Part shown: positions 50,003-63,391 of the stretch, piece by piece
Position numbering within the stretch: position 1 is the first letter of the stretch
Layout: the number at the start of each line of letters is the position of its first letter
Assembly: GCA_947179155.2 (NCBI GenBank)
Contig: OX359275.1
Location: 35,099,808 to 35,163,807 of the forward strand
Source: Hedera helix
Lineage: Eukaryota > Streptophyta > Magnoliopsida > Apiales > Araliaceae
Length of the DNA: 64,000 nucleotides
Direction: 5' to 3'
The notes under the pieces: generated by a model
The model's database searches: none
What the model was told of the DNA's origin: nothing
Seen by the model: only the letters and a program-made list of their open reading frames with translations
Position numbers and translations under genes: made by a program

Positions 50003-50555
50003 ATAGTCATGTCATAATGCGACTTCATGTTTTGCTATCAAATATTTAAATGCCACCTCATATGCATTAAAAATCCATGTCACAATATCCACATAATTAT
50101 TGATGGGGAAAAAAATAACTTACAAAACCACGTCATTAAAAATAGACGATCAAACAAGGTCAACAAACGTATGTCAAAAAATAATGGAAAAATAGATTCT
50201 CTCTTTAGCTTTAAAGTTTATTTTGAAAAATTAGTACTTAGTTGATTAAAACAAAAAATAAGTGTAAATTCGTCCATTTTTAGTATCATTTACACTGAAA
50301 CAGAAAAATTCATCTGTTTTCATGTCTGAGGGAAAAAACTGTGAACTTCATGCCATGGAAGTTTTCTTTACATTTATCTTGAATTTCATAGGAAATAGAT
50401 CGAATGATGGTTAACACAGATAGAAAGATATATTTCTACATGCCTTTGGAAAGCACTAAATTTTAATTTCCTTAAATATTTACTTGAATCTCATCGAGTG
50501 TCAAGAATACTTGATTTCATCAATATACGTTAAACATAACTGGAGTAGTTACTTC

Positions 50556-53500
50556 CTAACCATTGTTATGGTAAGGGCTCGTCTTCTTCTTCTTGTCACT
50601 TAAGCTGCGCAAACTCGGAAGGCAACACTGGGACTTTGTCGATTTCTCCCTGTAAGGTTTGAATTTCCCAATAGGGGTTCTTTCACTGCTCTGAACACCA
50701 GAGGCACAATGCATCTCATTTAGACTCCCAGATGTGTTATGCTTGTCAAGATCCTGGTTAACTTGTAAGCTCTCTTTAAAGAGATCAGAGAGTCTTGTTT
50801 TCTTATCTGTTGGATATGGTTCAGGTCTGCCACCAGAGCCTGAGTCCCCAAAAAATGCTTTATTGACTAGTGGGTTTCCTGCAGCGAAGCTATGGTGCAC
50901 TGGAGTATTACCACGAGATGGGGTAAATTCTGCATTGAAAGTAACACAGATTATTAAAAACTAGTGGAGGTGATAATAATAAAAATACACGTGGAAGAAG
51001 CCCTTGAGTAAAATTCTGCCTTGTGCAAAGCTTTTTCATCCCTCATTCCAATCACCAAGGTTTGGCAACAACTATGATGCCATCTCCTTGTACATGATGA
51101 AATTATGAAGTGGGCTACATTATAGTTTGTAATCCAAATTAGTGCTGTTTCAGGTTGTACCAGATCAAGGTAAACAATTATGACTCAAAATCGATACATT
51201 TTGCAGATAGTCAATCACATGCAATACCACAACCACACACAAACGAGCGATTGTAGGACAAAAGACTATAAAGCATTTCAACGTATCTTACCGCCATTAA
51301 CACTCAAAAAGTCATCATCACAATCTGAATCTAACCAGGCTTGGGAATCAAAGAAGTTCTCTTCTTTACTACCTGCAAGACATACATCAGATATAAAAAT
51401 TCAGAAAATGTACATGTAAATAGAAATAGGTAGCTGAATGAAAAATGCAACTAAGAAAAAAGATGATGGATCCAACTGCAACCAAGCTCTGAGCTAATGA
51501 TATGTGTATTCAATCCCATTGGTCATGCATTATTTGGCTTGAGACTAAGATAATATGAATAAACTATAAACATACTTTGAACAATAAGGCCAAATGGTAG
51601 GACAGAAGCCAGAAGTGGTGCCTCTGCCCCTTCTTTTTAGACAAGATTCAAGTTCTGGTACATTTTCCAATCCTCACCCTCTCCCATCCCCCGACACATT
51701 TATTTTTAGTGACAATGAGTTATTTGAGTAAACACAATGGACATAATATTCTTTTCTAAGCAATCATGTTATAAACGGAAACAATAGGATAGCTCTATGC
51801 AAAATATACAGTAAATCTGAATTACTAGATTTGATTGTTTGTGTATGTCTGTGAACAATAACTATGTACATTTCAAAGAGTCTTTTCAACATGGGATATA
51901 GAATATGGACATCTGCATGGATGCCATTCTTTAATACACAATAAGTAAATGCCACTACAATCTTTTACGTTTATGTGATATACTGTACAACAATGACAGG
52001 AAGTTTTGTGAAGCACACAACACACAAACGTAAAATATTGTGTCAGCTTTCTATTTACTTGATACACTCCCATCACACTTTCCCTAAACTATCCATCTCT
52101 TTTCCTTATAAATACCTAAAACCCATCCATTCAGTTTAAGATTCAATTATTTTCCTTTATCTTCTAGTTTCCCCCATTTTCAAGTGTATAAGCTCAATCG
52201 ATAATGATTGCAACTGTCCACTCCAACACACCACCATTTCCAGCTAATAACATGTGGACTTGTGTACCTCAAAATAAATTGCCACTAATGATAGAAAGAA
52301 TCAAAACACTAGGCTCCACCAGTATACAAACTTCTGTAGAGCTATACCACAGCGTGGTGGTTATTACACGAGATGAGATTGTATGAACGCAAACTTCCAA
52401 TCACAGTGAAGAAGAAGGCTTCACCAACTTTGTTTCAATCAACACGCACCTGGTGCTTAAAAATGAGTTCCAGCTCTCCTATAGTCTTCCAGCTTCTTAA
52501 AGTGGTTTTCTACCCATGCTAATAACAAGTTATCAAGAATGACAAAGTCTCATACAATATAATCAAGAGAACAACATATTATTTTCTTTGAATGTGTTTA
52601 CTGTGATAAGTGACTTCATCAGTACGAGTCCATAACAAAATTTGATATCCAAGTCATGCGTAGCTGGTCCCTTGTATCATAAAACTTAAACAATACCATT
52701 AGTTAAAGAGTCAATTATTCAAGTTGTTTGCTTGTCGTTTTTTGTCAAGTAATATCAAACAGATACCACAACTCATTGATAAACTGTACTTTTCATACAA
52801 AAACAAATACTTTCAGCGAGTACGGCCAGAAAATTGTCAATTGTTTTATGTAGAAAATCTAACAGAAACCACAAAAAATCCGTGAACTACACTATGAATA
52901 ACATAAATACTTTCACTTGGGACGGCCAGAAAATAACCACCCAAAAAAATTGCCAAGGATCATATCGATGTTTATATTCTTTGTATGTCCATAGTGAAAA
53001 CATAATCTTCTAAAGAAGAGGCAAGATAAGTCGCCGCAGCCAACACTACCACCACCAACAACCATAACCCCCACCACCCAAACAAGACAACCAAAAATTA
53101 TATGACTTACCTGCCCTCTGAAAAGGGGATTTTACACTTCTACCCATCAAGAAACTATCAGTTCAATGATTATGCTTTTACAATGATCTAGCAAACTTTC
53201 CTAAAAGTTGCCACTGATTACAACAAACAAACATCAAAAGATAAAATTACCAAACTACAGTCCAGAAAAAACAAAATTGTAGGAAATCGACTTATAACAA
53301 ATTACAGAAAAATCAAACTATTTCAGTAACAGGATACTAACAATTAATTAATACTATTTGGAATATAATCAAATAAACCAAAAAGTAATATAGTGATCAT
53401 ACCAACATCTCTAGACGGGCAAGATTGCTGAGGTTTCAGGCCAACCTCCCCCAATGGGCGATCACCATTGTTCAAGGCTTCATCATTGATTGGCGATGGC

Positions 53501-53589
53501 ATCACAAGCTTATCAGATTTAGACCCAAGAGAGAGTTTAAACTTGATAACTGATTCTGGGTCTTTATGAGATGAAACACAAGAACCCAT
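50556..53589 (-). CDS. Probable N-myristoylated plant protein of the At3g27210-like family, 3 exons
   Basis: Exons 53589-53403, 51372-51292 and 50929-50556 join in frame into 213 codons, with GT-AG introns of about 2.0 kb and 0.36 kb. The protein starts MGSCVSSHKD: Gly2, Cys4 and Ser6 form a consensus N-myristoylation site with a nearby palmitoylation candidate, so it is likely attached to membranes. Conserved family blocks follow in order: GSKSDKLVMPSP; FFDSQAWLDSDCDDDFLSVNG; FTPSRGNTPVHHSFAAGNP; PEPYPTDKKTRLSDLFKES; and a basic tail with CCLPSLRSLSDKKKK. An in-frame ATG lies 15 codons upstream, but MGSC is chosen because of the lipid-anchor motif. The molecular function of this plant-specific family is not established. 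No damage is seen. Confidence 0.9.
51373..53402 (-). other. Intron 1 of the At3g27210-like gene
   Basis: About 2.03 kb, with donor GTATGATC and acceptor TTGCAG. On the opposite (plus) strand it contains a TATAAATA at 52107-52114, about 90 bp of pyrimidine-rich leader-like DNA, and an ATG at 52204 opening 60 codons (to 52386). No homology is recognised for that frame, so it is not called as a gene. Confidence 0.6.
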
Positions 53590-53960
53590 TTCACTACTAA
53601 AAATAACTTTAATAAGCACTATCTCTTTCTTCACCCTATAACATTGGTATAGTCTCGGAGACAGGGGAGTAAAGTATAAGTGAGAGGAAGAAGAAGGGCC
53701 CTGCTTTTTGGCGTTACGCTAAAAGGAGAAAAAAGGATTTGGGGCTTGAAAGAGAAGTTATTGTAATCGCAGAGTATGGGACCAGATAAAGAAAAGTTTG
53801 ATTATTTTTTGAAAAATTCTGTACGGACTTAATAATTAGACATAAAAATTAAATACGAATACTTTATAATTTTATTTATTTCTATTTTTACCCAACAGTT
53901 TTGGGTTTTGGGTTCAGGTTTTCTGACTGGAGTCAAAAAGAAAACTGTGTATTAATAATA

Positions 53961-54154
53961 AGGAAAAACTTAACATGTGCCCTAAGGGCACATGCTAAGC
54001 ACACGGTTCAAGAGAATATTCTCTTGAACTGTGTGCTTATTCTCTTGAATTTGGTGCAAATGCAGAAATCAAGAGAATAAGCACACAGTTCAAGAGAATA
54101 TTCTCTTGAACCGTGTGCTTAGCATGTGCCCTTAGGGTACATGTTAAGAGAACC
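53961..54154. repeat. Near-perfect foldback (MITE-like) with 80-bp arms
   Basis: Arms 53968-54047 and 54068-54147 are inverted copies with a single mismatch (GTGCCC against GTACCC), separated by a 20-nt loop. Each arm itself contains two palindromes, CATGTGCCCTAAGGGCACATG and TTCAAGAGAATATTCTCTTGAA. TAATAATAA lies on both sides (53952-53960, 54155-54163). It could be a 9-bp TSD, although the motif is low-complexity. A related 38-bp hairpin is at 19609-19646. It has no coding capacity; a transcript would fold into a long duplex. Confidence 0.85.
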
Positions 54155-54163
54155 CTAATAATA

Positions 54164-57079
54164 ATTATTTATGAAAAAAGGCTTTGGGCAACGCTCATGC
54201 TTCATCTCTCTCGTCTGAGAAGTTATTTAGTAATTTTGAGTATTGTTACGTGATATTCTAGATTATTAATATATTATTATTTTAATATGTATAGCAGGTT
54301 TTTTTTATTATATATATTAAAATAATAGTATATAAGTAATCCACCACGTAATTATTGAATAATTTTTTTTCTCACATGCGGATAATTGATATTTTGGTAA
54401 TTTAACTGGCATTCAATTTTATTTAGTTACTGATTTTTTTTTGTTACAATATCATTATCATAAAATAAAATTTTTGACAGGTGACAGTGAGTCATATTAA
54501 AAATGGCTTGCGTAAGACACAATTAATTGGACTAAACTAGAGTTTATTTGGATAATTAAAAAAAAGATATAAGAAAAAAATAAATAAATAAAACTTATCT
54601 TCTTCTTCTTCTTCTTCTCTCTCCCCTATTCCCTCCCTTGTATTCTTCTTCATCATCTTCTTCCTTACTATTTTGTTGTTGGTTTCAAGCAACTTATCAG
54701 CTCCACGTTTAGACTCACATGACACTCGTTCACACACAATTTTTTTTCCAATTAATTATCAATCAGATTGCTGCTGGAGAAAAAAGAGTGTAAATCTGGT
54801 GAACGGTGGTATCGATAATTCCATGACCGCTATTGCATTGCCATCACTGCCGGAAAGAACCCATGAACATATGTATCTGCAAAGACGTCGTGTTGGTGAA
54901 AAACAAAACTGATCTGTTCTCTCTATCTCCTGCATTCCTAAAAACTAGGATTCCAAAACTCCAAATTAGAATTTGGTGAATAATTGTGTTTATGCTCTTT
55001 TCCAATCTCTATTTACAGCGACCGGTGGTGTTGATGCTTGAAAGATTCGGTGTTGGAAGATGCACAATTAGGTTTACATTACTTGAAACAAATAGCAGTG
55101 AACGATGATCATTTTTGAATTTTGTTATATGTAATAACGCATGCAATAATCGATATAACGATCTAATATAAAAATAGTAGGATCCACTATTTTTTTAATT
55201 ATGAATCTCACTATTTTTATATTTGGTTATTATACTCATAACAAAATTAATTATTTTTGAAATTTTACTTTTATTTTATCCATTTAGTAGCTAAGCAATT
55301 TTTTAATAAAAAAATTATCTATAAGTTAGTACCAACATGCCACATCCTTAATATGACTCATCAACACCTAACGAACGTTAGCCACATAAACAACATCGTT
55401 AATTATTAGAACAAAATATTACAAAATCAATTTATTATAGTAATATTTTTGTTTGTATGATAATGGTATTATAAAAATAAATCAATAATCAAAACAAAAA
55501 TCAAACCCTACTATAATTACCAAAATATCAATTAACCCCTATCATCTTTCTCTTCTACTGCATATATGGTGGCTTCTGGCAAGAAGGCTGCCTTATGGGG
55601 ATTGATTTTTGTTTTGTTGCTAAGAAAGTTAATTTTACTTTCCTTTCTTTAATTTGTCATTTTTGCATTTTTACTTAATTACTTAATATAGGGACGGTGC
55701 TTGTTTGGTTGTACATATAGCCCATATGAATCTTCACGTAGGGAGATTTTATTGACATATCCCTAACACTATGTTTTTGGATAATTTAAGGCTATTTTCT
55801 ATTTCAAATGTGTATTCTAATTACAGATTCATATTATATGGGATGAATAAAAAATATATAAGACTAGACAAATTAAATTATATATACTAATTATTTAGTT
55901 ATATTTTTTTCTCATCAGCTCAGATTACATGAATCAGTAAAAATAAAAATATATAAGGAGAAATAAAAAATTTAATAGCCTTAAATCGAATTATCCAAAT
56001 TAGTATTGTCAAAAAAAAGATAACATCCAAGAGAATTGCTATGAATTAGGGCAAACGCAGTTTTATAATTAAGGTTGTAAATTTTTTATTTATCATCGTT
56101 GCAGATTCATGTTAGTAAGAATAAGAACACACAAGAAAAAATAAAAAACTTAATAACTTTAATTATAAATACCCAAATCACTACTGTCAAAATAAATAAT
56201 TGCTATGAACAATGACTGCGTTTTATAATTAAACTACCATTTACAGTATTAAACTATGTACGGTGAGTATATTAATTAAATGTTTGGGTATAATGGACAT
56301 GTAATACCGTCTGCAATATTAAACTGCGGTATCTTATAAATAAAACTGCGAACGAGAACTATTTTAACAATTAAATCTCAATATAGACAATTAAAAACTG
56401 TTGTAAAAATAATTTTATTTTTATAATAGTATTAATAAATCGGTCCCATATACATATATATATATATATATATGAATTTTAAGATTGCGGTGAATTATTC
56501 AGAGGATACTACATAAATTTTATACTTTAATAGGATAGCGGTAAATGTAATTTCAATAAAAAAGCATTTATTTATCTTTTTAAGTCCTATGGATTTTGCA
56601 TTGATACGAAACATAAAGTCTTTACACCATAATTATGGTTATTGTTGTTTTTCTCTATTTCTCACTTTATAGTTGGTTTTTGGTAGAAGATAACTTTAAG
56701 AATTCCAAATATTGTTGGTGAATTTATTTTATAAATCAACCCTCAAATTGATTACCTTTTTATTATAAATAGGTTTTAGACAATTTTTGCACCCAGAAAA
56801 GCAAAAAGAAAAATTATTGAGCCCTTTGCATTCTAAAATTTTTATTTACTAAATGGATAATATTCTACTCCTTTTTTTCTTTTTTGACTTTCCCAACAAT
56901 AAATGTGTAGCCAGTATAAATTATATGAATATATTTATATAGATGGGTAGCAAGTATCAGATAGAATAATACAAAATTTATTTATATATTTGTCGAATGA
57001 ATGATTGGGATTAGGAGTTTAAATAAGTTGGGAGAATAAAAGTGGAAGTTTGGTTCTTATTTTTTAGGGCCAGGCCTTA
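54164..57079. other. Intergenic, no gene recognised
   Basis: AT-rich overall. A (TTC)n run lies at about 54599-54618, next to a moderately GC-rich stretch (54650-55090) whose frames are short and unrecognised. A (TA)n run is at 56455-56474. Confidence 0.5.
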
Positions 57080-57087
57080 CCTCAATG

Positions 57088-57663
57088 TAGGGGTGTATAC
57101 GGTTGGTTTGGTCAGTTTTTTGGGGGGAAAAAATAACCAAATTATTTAAGTCGGTTATAAAAAATTAAAAATCAAAACCGCCAAAATTTTTACATCGTAA
57201 TCGGTTATCGGTTTATTCGATTTCGGTTAAATCGATCGTTTATTCGGTTATGTAATTGATAATTTGATATTTATTATATTGTCAATTTTTCATAATAATT
57301 AATAAATCACTAACTCAATAACTACTAATTATAATAGAAGTTCTCTAAATTCGAAAAAAAAAAATCACATAACTCGCTCACTAGGATAGAAATTTTACAT
57401 ATTCGTCACAATAAAGACATATAATAAATATAATTATGTAAAATAAATATTTATTAGAAAAGTATATAAATTATATTATAATTTTAAATTGTTCAGTCGA
57501 TTTCGGTTTTTTGAGAAGCCAAACCAAACCGGCTGAACTAGTCTCGATTTTTTAATTTTATAGTGTTCGATTTTTTGATTTTATGTTTTTCGGTTTGAAA
57601 TAATAACGTTTTGTTTCGGTCCGATCGGTTTTTCAATTTTGGTCGATTTTGTGTGCACCCCTA
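57088..57663. mobile_element. hAT-type MITE
   Basis: Ends TAGGGGTGTATACGG and, reversed, TAGGGGTGCACACAA. Flanking 8-mers CCTCAATG (57080-57087) and CCTCAATA (57664-57671) match at 7 of 8 positions, the length expected for hAT. Subterminal ATCGGTTTATTCGATTTCGG-type words occur in both orientations. The 576-bp interior is AT-rich and non-coding. Confidence 0.85.
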
Positions 57664-57899
57664 CCTCAATATTTGAAAAGGTAAATTCAAAGTTGTTGGG
57701 TATTGACCATTTATTCAACCGAATAAGTATAATTACGTAATATTCGAATATTATATTTTATTTTTTAATAATTAAAATGAGTGTAGCGTTAAATCATATG
57801 TTTAGAGCTTATGTATATAAATTTGTTTTATCCAACCTATGAAGAAGGTTCAATAAAATTGAAAATGGCATAATTCATTATGAGTGTTCAAAATTTTCT

Positions 57900-58091
57900 A
57901 TTTTTTCAGTATATATGATATACCAGACAGGTTCGAACCGATCGGTTTGGTATAAAAAGAACTGTTTCAGTATACTGGTACCAACTGGTCCGGTACCGGT
58001 CTGGAGTTTTGGAAGATCGATTAACTGAACTGTACTAGTTATACTGATTTTCTATTTTTTTAATTTTTTTATTATTAATAATAATATTACT

Positions 58092-58124
<33 letters not shown>

Positions 58125-58216
58125 TGATATATTTTAATAAAAATCAATACCAAATTAATTAATCAGTTTAATATATCAGTTCAAACGATACCGATATCAA
58201 TATCGAATTTTGTATA
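57900..58216. other. Left flank of the MULE: remnant of another repeat
   Basis: GAACCGATCGGTTTGG, GGTACCAACTGGTCCGGTACC and ATACCGATATCAATATCG words in both orientations resemble hAT subterminal DNA. Removing the MULE joins ...TTTTGATAC to CGATGTTTAC, so the host repeat may continue beyond 59497. The ends were not defined. Confidence 0.4.
58093..58126. repeat. (AAT)n microsatellite
   Basis: About ten TAA/AAT units. Confidence 0.85.
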
Positions 58217-58226
58217 ATTTTGATAC

Positions 58227-59486
58227 GACAAAACTAACACTCACACCACTGAACTTGTCGGGTTTTGCGTTCGGCTACTGAACTTTTAATTTTGTTAATT
58301 GGATCACTGTACTTACTAAATTTTTTTAATCAAGTAATTCCGATAAAATTAACTAGCAGACATTAGCTGATAATTCGACGTGACACTTTTTTATTTTTTT
58401 TTGGAAATAACGTGGCTAGGCAAATTAACATTTAGGACACTAAACTTGTCGGATTTTGTGCGTTAAACCACTGAACTTTTAATTGCTTTAATTGGACCAT
58501 TATACTAATTACAAATATTTAATCAGGTCATTACCTTAAATTAATTGGAAGAAAGTTATTTTTATTTTCAACGTGCTTGTGCGACTTTTTTTATTATTTT
58601 GAAAGTGAGATGATTTTTTATTTATTTATTATTATGTGAATATGACATAGTTTTTTTCTTAAAAATACAAAAAATATTAAAACAAAAAATTTAAAAATAC
58701 AAATAAAATTAAAATTAACTTGAAATTTTACAATAAAAGGATTTAAATAAAATAATAATATTTTAAAATATAAAATAAAATTAAAATTAACCCCCCCCCC
58801 CCTTCTCTCTCTCTAAAATTCCTCTTTTTTAAAACAAAGAAAATCCCTCTTTATTTTATATTTTAAAATATAAATAAAATAAAATTTTAGTTGGAAAATT
58901 ACAATAAAAATTTAATTTTATTTGTATTTTTAAAAGTTAATTTTAATTTTATTTTATATTTTAAAATTTAATTATTTTATTTTAAATCCTTTTATTGTAA
59001 ATTTTTAAGTTTATTTTAATTTTATTTGTTTTTAAAAAAAAAATTATATATATATATATATTTTTTAAAAAGCTATGTCATATTCACATAATAATAAAAA
59101 AATAAATCATTTCACTTTCAAAATAATAAAAAAATCGCACAAGTACGTCTGAAATAAAGATAACTTTCGTCCAATTAATGTGACGTAATGACCTGATAAA
59201 TAAAATTAATTAATATAATGGTCCAATTAAAAAATTAAAAATTCAGTGGCTTAACGCACAAAATCTGACAAGTTTAGTGGCCTAAATGTTAATTTGTCTT
59301 GCTACGTCATTTTCAAAAAAAATAAAAAATATCATATCAAATTATCAACTAACATCTGTTAGTTAAATTTAACGAAATGATTTGATTAAATTTTTTTAAT
59401 TAATATAACAGTCTAATTAATAAAATTAATAATTTAATAACTTAACACATAAAATGGGACAAATTTAATGATGTGTTAGTTTTGTC
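58227..59486. mobile_element. MULE-type element with very long inverted repeats
   Basis: Perfect 10-bp TSD ATTTTGATAC at 58217-58226 and 59487-59496. Ends GACAAAACTAACAC on both sides. Most of the 1260 bp is a long, imperfect palindrome, with arms of about 450 bp or more on each side of a centre at 58780-58870. Each arm contains two diverged direct copies of a CACTGAACTTGTCGG...GAACTTTTAATT motif. The 10-bp TSD and long arms are typical of Mutator-like elements. There is no coding capacity. Confidence 0.92.
58791..58802. repeat. C12 homopolymer followed by (TC)n
   Basis: Twelve C residues followed by TTCTCTCTCTCT at the centre of the MULE palindrome; the opposite arm has no matching G run. 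Confidence 0.9.
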
Positions 59487-59496
59487 ATTTTGATAC

Positions 59497-62400
59497 CGAT
59501 GTTTACTGAATGAACACCACTAGATTCATGAGACAATTGTCAAGCCTTACGAGCAGGCACAGCGAAAATGTGGACCAGGTGGACTCAAATAAAAAACTAA
59601 TAAAAATGAAATTTGCAAATATTTTACACGTGCAAAATATGTTTAATGCTGCCCGATTATTAAACTTTATGGTCAGAGAGTTTTGACTTTTGAGTGCCAC
59701 TGAGTTCTGACATAACCTTCTGAAAGAGGGAATCCAATATTCAATCTAATATTTATATATATTTAATTATTAATTTCAAAAATTATCAATTTAACTAAAA
59801 AAATTAAAATAAAACTTTTAATTTAAATTGAAAAAAATAGTATTTTGTAAATAATTTATAATTATTTTATATAAATTAAATAAATTTATTTTAAATTAAT
59901 TTAAATTAATTAATATTAATTTTATAGTTTGGAATTTGGAAAGAGGTATTAATTTCTAAGCACCTAATATACAGTAATACAAAGCTTTCTTTCATGTATT
60001 TTTATGAATTTTATTCTTCGTAACCCTGCCTAGGGCACTAGTTATGTAAATGGCCGACATGAAATTGGTAGTTAAAGTTAAACTATATTAATAATCAAAA
60101 TCGATATTTTTATAAATAAAAAAAAAATTTTTATTTGCTCTTTTTTATATGAATAATAAATAAATTTTATATTTATATAAATTTTTTAATAAAAAAATTA
60201 ATTTTTATTTATAAAAGTAATAATTCTAGACGACACTATCATCATTTTCGATGGCACAAGACAAAGGAGGAATAGGTAACTTTTTAATTAGGGGGACGAA
60301 ATTATTATTTCCTCCTTTTTATTGTATAAGTCATTTTAGAATAAATAATTTATTTTTTTTATAATATAAGACGTTTTACATATATTTAAGATAAAAAAAA
60401 TTAATCGTTTCATACTTTGTCTCTAAAAAAGTAAAATAATTAAGAAAAAGGAGGAATAATAATTAATTAGTGTATAAATAATAATTAAATTTTAAATTAA
60501 TATTAATTATTTAATATTAAAATTAATATATATAATTATGTCTTAAATAATTTATATAATGGAATGGTATTTTATTAGTTGCCATAACTAAACAATTTGA
60601 AATTTGTAACTTTCCTGTCGATGAGGTCCCATCAGTAGTTTACCAACCCTTTAAATGTGATATGAAACGTTAACAACTATTGCTGGGATAAGGGATTGAC
60701 TTTTGGCCCTATATACTGCGTATCAAATTATATAATTGTTAGTACTAATTTTTAAAAATAAATTTTAAATTAAGATAATTTATTAAAAATAATAAAATTT
60801 ATAATAAATAATATTTTAAAAATAATTTATGATATTTATTATTGATTAAAATTAAAAAAAATTATATTAATTTAAAATTTGACTTTAAAAAGCGGTCCCA
60901 AAGTTTATGCATATAAGCCACCAATGGCTCACATGGGAAATCTCGCTTCCGTGCCAAATTTACGCAAAATGTCATAATTGATCAGTTTTATTAATTAGAA
61001 GGAAGAAAATATCTCCCAAGTCCTAACTACCATAAGAGAGGTCCCAATTTCAGTGTACAAAAAGCAAAGCATATGCCACTGGCATGGTGGAAGTTATATC
61101 ATATATGGTCCATCATACTTGAATATCTTGCACTCCTTTTTCTTTTTCTTTGTTGTAGTATGAACTTCGGTAGATGAGCAACAACCATCAATTGAATAGG
61201 TTTTGGTCGAAAAATTATTCTATTATTTTGGTCATGATCACGTAATATTTTAAAATCACCGAATAACTTCTTATTTTGATCCCTATTAATTCACTTTTTT
61301 AAGATTTTTGAACAGCACCTTTACAACCTGACTAAACACAAAGAAAGATAATATACATGGGACGTATTGGGCTCGGTATCAATCCAATCGTTGTGCGAGT
61401 TCATGTATTTTCTTTTCATTATAAGATTTTCGTTTTTTTTTATCGTAAGTGGATCAGTTGTTCTTGTGATATTCTCATTCATACTAGTATAAGAGTTTAT
61501 TGATATTTGTGTTTATAATCATATCTCTTTATCGTAACGCTGTTAACAAAATAAAAGGAAAATAAAAAATTACATTACATATACTTTATGCACATTGCGT
61601 TTACTTTTTCGTTATATAATTCAAATTCTACTTTGGCATAACAATTATCATTGAATGAGTTTTAAAATTAAAATTTATTCTTGAAAAAAAATATAATTCA
61701 TTTTCAAATGCTGTTTATTAAAATAACATTTTTTTTGGTTTCAAAATATTGTTTCTTTAATTTATGTAAAATAAATACTACTTGTCACATTCAAAGGGCA
61801 GAATAATTACTATATAAAGTACATATTGACTTTGTAGGAGTGGACATATAGTAACTGGGTTTAACTTGAGTCAAACCATGATGGGCTTAACGGAAGAGTA
61901 GACCAATGTCATATGAGACTCAATTCTTCGACAGCAAGCTAAATGCTTAACCAACCAGTTGACAACAAAAAAAGTGCTCCGCAAGGAGGACAAGCCTACT
62001 CCTTTTGCTCTGGAATCAAGTAGGAACAGGTGGTTTAAAGAAAATCTCAATTCATAAAACTCAAAAAATTCTCAATTTATATACCAAAAAAATAGAAATA
62101 AATTTGAGTTCATTTTTTAATGATGCTTTGAGTCATTGTCAAAAACTATAAATAGGAATACTCTCTTCTTTCTACATAAAGTATGACAGTGTCCACTTGT
62201 TTATTTTTATGTAAATTTTATTTTTATCGATGTTAAGATAAAATGACATAATATTTTCAAGTTTATCACTCAACTTTCATTATAACGAAATTATTATTAA
62301 ATTAACTATTTATTATATTTAAAACAAAAATTATTTTTAAATTTATAAATGGGACGTCTTGAAAAACCAGACTTCTTATGTTTAGAGAAAATAATTTCAT

Positions 62401-63391
62401 CTTTTTTATTTTTATTTTTTATTTTAGTTCTTCTGCTTTAAAACTAGATATACATCTCTAAAATAACAAAAAAAAATTAAGAAAACACTTCTTAAAAATA
62501 TTTCTACATTACCTACTTTTAGAGTATTCAATGTACTTCCCATATAATCAATGTTAAAAATTGTATATCATTTTAGAATTTAAATTTGAAATTTATTTTC
62601 AATTTTAGATCATTTTTTTAAGAAAATACATTCTCTAATTATAGAATCGAGGAAATACTACTACCTTTGTTCTTTTTTATTTATCGTTTTAGAGAATGAA
62701 AATTATTCTTTTTTACTTGTCATTTGTAAATTTTAAAGAAGTATTAATGATTTAAATTTCTATATTATTCGTGATAGTATTAATACTTGCATTTATGTCC
62801 TTTATTTGATTTATAATGACGAAGAGATTAATGTAAACTTGTATGAACAAATAAGAATTGTATAATGTTTATAAAAGATTATATGCAAAAGGACTTAAGG
62901 ATCAAATTTGTTAGATTAATCCAATTCGTAGAGTTAAGTTATGTAATAGCCGAGTTATCCAAGATCATCGAGCATAAGACACAGTCACTCTGAGATCGTA
63001 GAGTGAACTAAGGTAGTATGACATATCATAGAGTAAAAGGCAAAGACATTTTGAGATTGTAGAGTAATATCATACGTAGAATAAAATTGTAGAGCCGCTA
63101 TAATCCTAAAATGAAAATAGTAGAGTAAAAGTCACTCTACTAAGTAAGGAATGACTATGATTTTAAACTAACAAAATTGTAGAGTATCAACTCCTGGCAT
63201 GTCAGTGACAAGTGATAACAAGGATCGAAAATTTCATGACACGAGTCTCTTGAAAATACGTGAATGTGTTGGTGATAAGGATAAAAGTCTAATCAACTTT
63301 ATCCTAACGACTATAATAGTAGAGTCGAATGATACATGTTTGCTATAGCACCAAATAACGTACTATTGAAAGAGACTTTAGATGGTCCAGT
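59497..63391. other. Intergenic, no gene recognised
   Basis: AT-rich DNA with only short frames. Near the right end (about 62930-63330) the word GTAGAGT or ATAGAGT recurs about eight times at irregular spacing on the plus strand, which may mark an old repeat. Confidence 0.5.

Noticed and set aside
53961..54154. Helitron end or microRNA gene as explanation for the hairpin
   Set aside because: There is no CTRR end with an A-T target site, and the arms are almost perfect over 80 bp, unlike typical microRNA precursors. Without small-RNA data a microRNA call is not supportable.
54537..55090. A possible gene in the moderately GC-rich stretch
   Set aside because: Frames are short, splice-compatible conserved blocks were not found, and no protein was recognised.
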